NCBI GenBank assembly: GCA_017607445.1
Contig: JAEVHH010000005.1
Span: forward strand, 3,725,001 to 3,789,000
Reading direction: 5' to 3'
DNA: 64,000 nt
Source of the DNA: Histoplasma ohiense
Taxonomy: Eukaryota; Ascomycota; Eurotiomycetes; Onygenales; Ajellomycetaceae
Part shown: one piece after another, positions 59,230 to 64,000 of the stretch
Layout of the letters: each line of letters begins with the position of its first letter
Position numbering within the stretch: position 1 is the first letter of the stretch
Made by a program: the position numbers and the translations under genes
The notes under the pieces: model-generated
Databases searched by the model: none
Seen by the model: only the letters and a program-made list of their open reading frames with translations
What the model was told of the DNA's origin: nothing

Positions 59230-60139
59230 CTAATCTTGTCGTCCCTTTAGCAATCGCTTCGTGACTTTGTCCTTTTCTATGATGTAAACGTGAGCGCCCC
59301 AACCTGACAGGGCGTCTCGATCGACGGCATTAAGCAGAGCTTGCGAGATGGTCTCGAACAGGTCGTCAGGTCCCTGGTTCAACGGATAGTTAGTCGGCGG
59401 CAGCATTTTTCCCCACGCAGCTATGAGAGAAATATATATATATATAGAATAAAGATGGATGGATGGATGGATGGATAGATAGATAAAGACACAGATAAGA
59501 AACATACGAGATCCGGCTCCCACAGCCCTTCACACGTCCCGAACAGCTGGTCACTCGCCGTGCCGCTGACGATAAAATCCTTCGCGAAATCGATGCAGCC
59601 AATGCTGTCAAAACCGCATATGAACGGCTTGCCAGTCGTGCTATTTATGCCCGCCAGCACGGGGCTGACGAAGTAGGGGCCGAAGCGCTTCTCATACAGA
59701 CTCGAGCTGATCAGGTTGGCCAGGGTCTGCGGCGAGATCTGCCGCTCTTCACGCAGGCGGTACATGTTGACTTTGTAGCGGAGTAGATCGGAGACGCTGG
59801 AGACGTCCGTGGCGAGCCCTGTTAGGCCGAGATAGGTCGAGGGGGCGTAGTTGAATATCTTAGGGAAGTTGTTGGAGACGGTGAGGGCTTGTAGGCCTAG
59901 GCGGAGGTCGCAGGCGATGGCGACGCAGTCCTTGCCGACCATTGCAACGCAGGCACCGCCATCTATTGTTGTAGAGGGTGGTTAGGAGGGTAGGCTGTTT
60001 TGGGTGGGGGGTTTGATTTGGAGGGGGAATGGGGGAGTGTGTATATACTTATGTCGAAGGGTGAGGCCTATGTAGAGTGTTAGACGGCAGAATCGATATT
60101 GTTGGTTGGATGTAGATAGAATCGAGGGTCGCTTACCAT
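59230..60139 (-). CDS. pup3: 20S proteasome subunit beta-3 (Pup3/PSMB3)
   Basis: Four coding exons on the minus strand: 60139..60137 (ATG only), 60067..60049 (19 nt), 59962..59508 and 59373..59230, for 206 aa (yeast Pup3 has 205). The splices give MASPFDINGGACVAMVGKDC, the exact family start; without the two tiny exons the protein would lack its first beta-strand. Further blocks are CVAIACDLRLGLQALTVSNN, FPKIFNYAPSTYLGLTGLAT and AHVYIIEKDKVTKRLLKGRQ. Beta-3 is a non-catalytic inner-ring subunit that contacts the beta-2 site. The last intron contains GATG/GATA tetranucleotide repeats. This gene and the beta-4 gene, 27 kb away, encode neighbouring subunits of the ring. Confidence 0.95.
59454..59486. 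repeat. (ATGG)n/(ATAG)n microsatellite in an intron of beta-3
   Basis: Five to six GGAT units followed by three AGAT units, adjacent to a TATATA run, inside the last intron. Length variation would not affect the protein. Confidence 0.85.
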
Positions 60140-60606
60140 GATGTGAACGACCAGAAATTGGGTATATGGGGGAAATGTGGCCGCGCAGGTGTAGCAGGGA
60201 GGGGGATTACAGCAGTGGTGGCGGGTGTGTTGACTTCTTGAGACCTAATAGCTGTGATGCAGAATTGGGGTCTCTTGAAGCTATCTCGCTCTCGCTCTTC
60301 TCCAGGTTGCTGGATAAACGCGCGGTTGAACTAGGTTAGTCAGCCGCAAGCCGGGAGCTTATTGGATGGGGCGTGCTTACACTAGAAATTTATGTGGAAA
60401 TCTCAATACCGGAGGGCCTTATAATGCCGCCCTGCCTAGAAGCCGTTCTGGGGGCTTGACCCCCAACCCCACAGCTAAACTCTAGGCATCCAGCCCCTAT
60501 TTGCACCTGAGCCGGTATGTAAACAGGCTTACCAGACAACCTTCTGGCCCAGGGTAGAGGTCGACGCCGATTATTTAGATGGCTGTGGATGTGTTGAACC
60601 GCCTGA
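60140..60606. other. Intergenic region between beta-3 and the kinase fragment
   Basis: About 470 bp. It should contain the 5' UTR and promoter of beta-3. The minus-strand frame at 60390-60620 has no motif. Confidence 0.45.
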
Positions 60607-60879
60607 ATGCGGCCTTCCATTCTTTTATCGTCTCAAGCCAGTCTGCGACGCACTTCCTTGAGCTGCTCAAGTCCCCTTCATGCACAACATGCCCAGCTCC
60701 AGCCTTCATGCTTCACACTGCCGCTCTTTTCTAACAACTACTTGTACACAACCATGTCCTCCAACATGTCTTCTCCCCTCAATTTTGCTGACACTGGCTT
60801 CGATATTGTTGACACCTCTAAAAAATTTGAAGAGGAGACCCTCCCAGACTATCGCCCTATATATAGAAGATACATGTGA
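60607..60879 (+). pseudogene. N-terminal fragment of an SRPK-like protein kinase
   Basis: An ORF of 90 codons begins with a Ser/Leu/Arg-rich leader of about 50 residues (MRPSILLSSQASLRRTSL). It then gives NFADTGFDIVDTSKKFEEET and LPDYRP. This matches the segment just before the catalytic domain of fungal SRPK-like kinases (pattern F-x-TSGF-x-x-IDPS-x-x-x-EEETLPDY). After DYRP the frame changes to IYRRYM and stops. The glycine loop and everything after it are missing; AT-rich sequence and transposase remains follow. It is therefore a truncated gene, probably broken by insertion or deletion. The exact break seems to be near 60858, at a TATATA sequence. Confidence 0.65.
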
Positions 60880-61544
60880 ATCAATACTATTTACAGAGTG
60901 AGAGTATTAAATACTCTTCTTTTTAAAACTCAAATCATTTCTTTATTCTTAACTCTAAAGCATTTTCTCTCCTTTTAATAAACCGTCTGAGTAATTAATA
61001 TAAACAGTTTAGTCTCTTCTAATTTCTTTCTTATAATAAGTTTTAATCTATATACTATATGTATATGTAACTAGCAGCTAGCTCAACCTTCTAGGGGCCA
61101 GAGTGAATCATCATTCTGATATAATCTCATCCCTACATTCTACTGCCTTGATATTTTGATCCTTCTATCTGAATCCCCTTCCGATATAACACTGTATTAT
61201 CTTATGTAGCTCTATCCCTGTAGAGTTCTAAGGACCTCCCCTAGATAAGCAGCGAGATCCTCGACCCGCCGCTTACGAGAACCCAATCAATCCCATTATC
61301 GTGTTGGCCCCAGGCTATCTATTACGGACTGGTGCTGTCTACATGTTAATACAACCACTCAGACATCCCACATAAAGAGATCACCTATCCACCAATTTCA
61401 GATATTAATATAGAGATGTAAGTTATATCTAGAAATTATACACAGACTTTAAAGTAACTAGAAATAATATCTATCTATCTATCTACTACTCTGTTAGAAA
61501 AGAAAAAGAAGAATATTTCTACTTTTAGTGACTCAGGAAGTGGT
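60880..61544. other. AT-rich stretch left of the transposase remnant
   Basis: About 660 bp, AT-rich, with a 17-bp palindrome AGAGTATTAAATACTCT at 60901-60917 and an (ATCT)n run near 61469-61487. It is probably part of the decayed element, but terminal repeats cannot be fixed. Confidence 0.45.
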
Positions 61545-61939
61545 GAAATACGTTACTCTTTTGAAAGAGTTATTGGAATAAAACCTGTCTGGACTTTTAC
61601 ACGCCCAAGTGAGCAAATCAAGACTCAAGATATACGCCTTCGAGGCACTGGAAAGCAGGTAAAACAGATATTTTGGACTGCTTTTGGTGAAGACTTTCAA
61701 TCTAGTCTTATACCTTTAGATAGAGACCCTGAGGCACCTCGTGGAGGTGTAACTTCCTGGGTAATCTATGAGCTTTATTGTCTATTTCGCCTGATATTAT
61801 TCAACGCGGAGATATCTTTATGCAAGATAATGCCTCTGTTCATCGAGCTGGAATAATCAAAGATCTGCTTGCAGAGATGAATATAGAGGTTATGAAATGG
61901 CCTCCTTACTCTCCTGATCTTAAATCAACCCATCCGTAA
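61545..61939 (+). mobile_element. Decayed Tc1/mariner-family transposase
   Basis: One frame reads EIRYSFERVIGIKPVWTFTR, then RGTGKQVKQIFWTAFGEDFQ, then LDRDPEAPRGGVTSWVIYEL. Near 61790 the frame breaks by one base and goes on as PDIIQRGDIFMQDNASVHRA and VMKWPPYSPDL. The blocks WTFTRPSEQ, FMQDNASVH and WPPYSPDL are typical of the DDE/D domain of fungal Tc1/mariner elements (Ant1/Tan1-like). The DNA-binding N-terminus and the NPIENLW block after PDL are missing, so the copy cannot make an active enzyme. It lies between a truncated kinase gene and a kinase-like gene. Both ends are undefined. Confidence 0.8.
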
Positions 61940-62176
61940 TGATGGAACCGATCTCCCTCCTGCTCACTGCAGCCGGCATCCCCAGCATCTCCACCAAAGA
62001 GAAAATGGTACGGAACGTCCAGAGGAAATTTGGGGATTGTACTCTGAAGTGAAATAAGACATCTTGGTTAAATGGGTTGGTTTTATTCCTTGTTCTACTT
62101 ATCTTTCTAAACTTGAAATAATAAAGGACAATTGAAATGTTTCCATACGGTACATTTAATTGCGGATGCTTCTGCC
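61940..62176. other. Spacer between transposon remnant and AN1-APH gene
   Basis: About 240 bp. A 37-codon plus-strand frame (from MMEPISLLLTAAGIPSI) follows the transposase remains directly. It may be a piece of another broken gene, but I cannot name it. Confidence 0.3.
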
Positions 62177-63626
62177 CTATGTCGACGACAAATCCCCAGC
62201 GAGCAACAGCTTTTTTAGTTGATCATCATCCTGATAATTACATAAAGCCTTCTCTCTCCACGTTTCCCATTCCAAGTCTCCGTCAACACCCAACGCCTTC
62301 CTAAGACCTTGAAAAATGCCTAGAAACCCCTCCCAATCAGCGACATCATATCCAAGACAGAATTCAAACCTGTGGAGAATTCGCCCCTCCCTCACGATTT
62401 CCGCAAGGCGTTCATGCCCTTTGTCTTCTAATAACTGGGCAAAGACTACCTCATCTTCGCCCAGTTGATTTTTTCCATCATAGAAATCAGCAACAGGAAG
62501 TAGCATTACCGGAGAATTAAAAGCTGCGGATTTTACATCTGTATGGGCCCATTCCCAATCCACGATCCCTGTGATATTATATTCATCATCAATGAGAATG
62601 TGGTCACCTTTGTTATCTGCATGCCGTAAGTAGAACCGCCCATCGGCACGACCAGGACAGAATATTTTCTTCGAAACGGAGTCGAGGAGGAAGCGATGAA
62701 CTAAGTAGGCATCGATTGCTCGCAGACTGTAACACTCTTCTCTCATAATCAGATCCAGTGTCAATTGAATGCTTGCAAGTAGGTACTCTCTGGAAGAAGG
62801 AAATGGCCCCATGGGTAGCATATGAGAGTTTTTGTAGTCGGTCAATGATTCCCGCGCGAAAAATCCAACACGTTCAGTTCCTGGTTGGTCCAAAGAACCC
62901 ATCAGATCGAATGAAAACCGCTGCAATTCGATATATATATCTGCTAGCTGACTCATGACTTTCCTTTTCTGCTCTGCCGAGAGAAGAGACCAGCGAAGCG
63001 ACCGACCCGCCATTTTTTCCATCAAGATATATCCAACGCCAATAGGGTTTTTTTCATCAAGGTTGTAATCAAAAACCTTGGGAACGGGAATTTTTGTCTT
63101 GCTCAGGAACTGCAGAGTCGCCACCTCGCTGCACATAATATAAGCTCGTAGGTCTGGCGGCGGTGAAGTTGCATTCAATCTTCGAATACGTGCAAGCCAG
63201 CTGAGTCCATCCTGAAACTGGATTTCGATGTGGTAATTCATACCGCCCATTACAGAGGAACGCGCTGATCGATCATACTGAAGGGGCCGGGTCAATGAGC
63301 ACGGAACGCCGTCACGCAAGGAACTGGCTCGAGAGAGAAGCGCGGAGACATTGACCTTATTAAGGAGAATTGCCATTTCCTTTTGCTCAGCTTCTCGAGC
63401 CGCCGGGTCGTACGATTTCTCATCCTTCTCAGTCCCAAAATCAACACCTATAGAACAACGTCACAATAATAAAACATTTTGCTCACCTCCCATTTAGGAC
63501 ATTTATGATACTCCGAGCGAAGATGTTTCGCGCAGAGATGACGATCGCAGAGGACACATTCTCCATACGTGCGTACAGAGGGCTTGTCACAGGGTTCGAA
63601 ATCACAACTCCATTGCCATTGGGGAT
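62177..63626 (-). CDS. AN1-type zinc finger / APH kinase-like phosphotransferase (5' end unresolved)
   Basis: The main exon is 62177..63427 or slightly longer; an upstream exon is 63626..63487. The upstream exon encodes a Cys/His cluster (CDFEPCDK, CVLCDRHLCAKHLRSEYHKC) like AN1 zinc fingers. The main exon encodes a phosphotransferase domain with GGMNYHIEIQFQDGLSWLAR, IPVPKVFDY and FYLRHADNKGDHILIDD...GIVDWEWAH. In the HxDxxxxN motif the Asn is His here. Such AN1-APH proteins are frequent in Onygenales and their substrate is unknown. The exon join is odd: the natural acceptor TATAG gives a frame error, whereas the poorer ACTGAG acceptor keeps the frame (KWE/KDEKSYDPAA). The start codon must lie further upstream, possibly ATGG at about 63868, splicing to MDPQWQW. 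Confidence 0.7.
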
Positions 63627-63702
63627 CTACACAGTGATCAGTGGTGGTTCATGGTATATGATTAGACTGTACAACATAGAAGGGTTAGTTACCTAAAATC
63701 TG

Positions 63703-63757
63703 TTAGGCCACTGGGGCAAAAGAGCTCTCTCACACCAGCGCCATGCTGGTAGTAGAG
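63703..63757. repeat. Direct repeat, copy 1
   Basis: Begins TTAGGCCACTGGGGCAAAAG, continues AGCTC, and contains a hairpin-forming ACCAGCGCCATGCTGGT. The first 25 bases are identical to copy 2. Confidence 0.85.
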
Positions 63758-63882
63758 GAGACGAACCAATCCAAACCCCCCAACAAAATCATACAAGGGG
63801 TAGAGGGGTGAGCGAGCTGGTGTTAGTAGGTATGGACTACGGCTACCCTATCACGTGCCCCCCCCACCCATAGGTACCTAGC

Positions 63883-63896
63883 CCTAGGTACCTAGG
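63883..63896. repeat. Palindrome CCTAGGTACCTAGG
   Basis: Perfect 14-bp palindrome, with further TAGGTACCTA units beside it (63871-63880). It lies between the two direct repeats. Confidence 0.8.
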
Positions 63897-63937
63897 TATT
63901 GTGTTGCTCGCGCTTAGATAGGTAGTAAATGATATTA

Positions 63938-63997
63938 TTAGGCCACTGGGGCAAAAGAGCTCAATCACCACCAGCGCCGTGGTGGTATATAGTTAGA
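63938..63997. repeat. Direct repeat, copy 2
   Basis: Begins with the same 25 bases as copy 1, 235 bp away. Its hairpin ACCACCAGCGCCGTGGTGGT is a longer and better palindrome. It ends at the window edge, so the unit may continue. Confidence 0.85.
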
Positions 63998-64000
63998 GGG

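Noticed and set aside
59036..59486. Regular short repeats considered as a CRISPR-like array
   Set aside because: They are uninterrupted microsatellites without spacers, in a eukaryotic genome.
60390..60620. 76-codon minus-strand frame between beta-3 and the kinase fragment
   Set aside because: It covers the promoter and the start of the kinase fragment in antisense, with no motif.
63590..63610. GGGTTCGAAATC resembling a tRNA T-loop
   Set aside because: It is the antisense of codons in the AN1 finger exon (CDFEPC), and the rest of a tRNA is absent.

Overview
This window is nuclear DNA from a filamentous ascomycete, most likely a eurotiomycete and possibly Onygenales (Ajellomycetaceae-like). 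The order is an inference from protein resemblance and from the expanded families seen at the right end. Genes sit on both strands and are interrupted by short introns of about 45-110 nt with GT..AG ends. One is about 273 nt. Branch sites resemble CTAAC/CTGAC. Exon joins were worked out by hand from reading frame and splice sites, and most multi-exon genes close in frame.

0-41.4 kb is a dense block of conserved housekeeping genes. From left to right: a Zw10/Dsl1-type tethering protein (cut by the window edge), an M16 metalloprotease (Sdd3/Mug138 type), the CaaX protease Ste24, a small Rpa14-like protein, mitochondrial ribosomal protein bL34m, eIF2-gamma, the WD40 ribosome-assembly factor Mak11, the NuA4 scaffold Eaf1/Vid21, the splicing factor Spp2, the SSU-processome protein Utp13, a large fungal membrane protein of unknown function, the tri-snRNP factor Sad1/USP39, proteasome beta-4, the U3 snoRNP protein Rrp9, a Psh1-like RING protein and a 2OG-Fe(II) dioxygenase-like protein. 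Ribosome biogenesis is heavily represented (Rpa14-like, Mak11, Utp13, Rrp9), and an AAAATTTT box lies just upstream of both U3/SSU-processome genes.

41.4-48 kb is gene-poor, partly very AT-rich and hairpin-bearing, and holds only a small gene of unknown function. 48.0-54.2 kb contains a divergent pair of accessory-type genes. One is an AAA+ ATPase with a long fungal N-terminal region. The other is a DUF7708-type STAND-like protein whose nucleotide-binding loop looks degenerate. They are the most interesting accessory system in the window.

54.5-60.1 kb returns to conserved genes: the NatB auxiliary subunit Mdm20/Naa25 and proteasome beta-3. 60.6-64 kb is unstable. It has an SRPK-like kinase N-terminus that stops abruptly, a decayed Tc1/mariner transposase, an AN1-finger/APH kinase-like gene with a difficult splice junction, and a 50-60 bp direct repeat at the edge. 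Two proteasome beta genes are present, and in both an intron touches the start codon.
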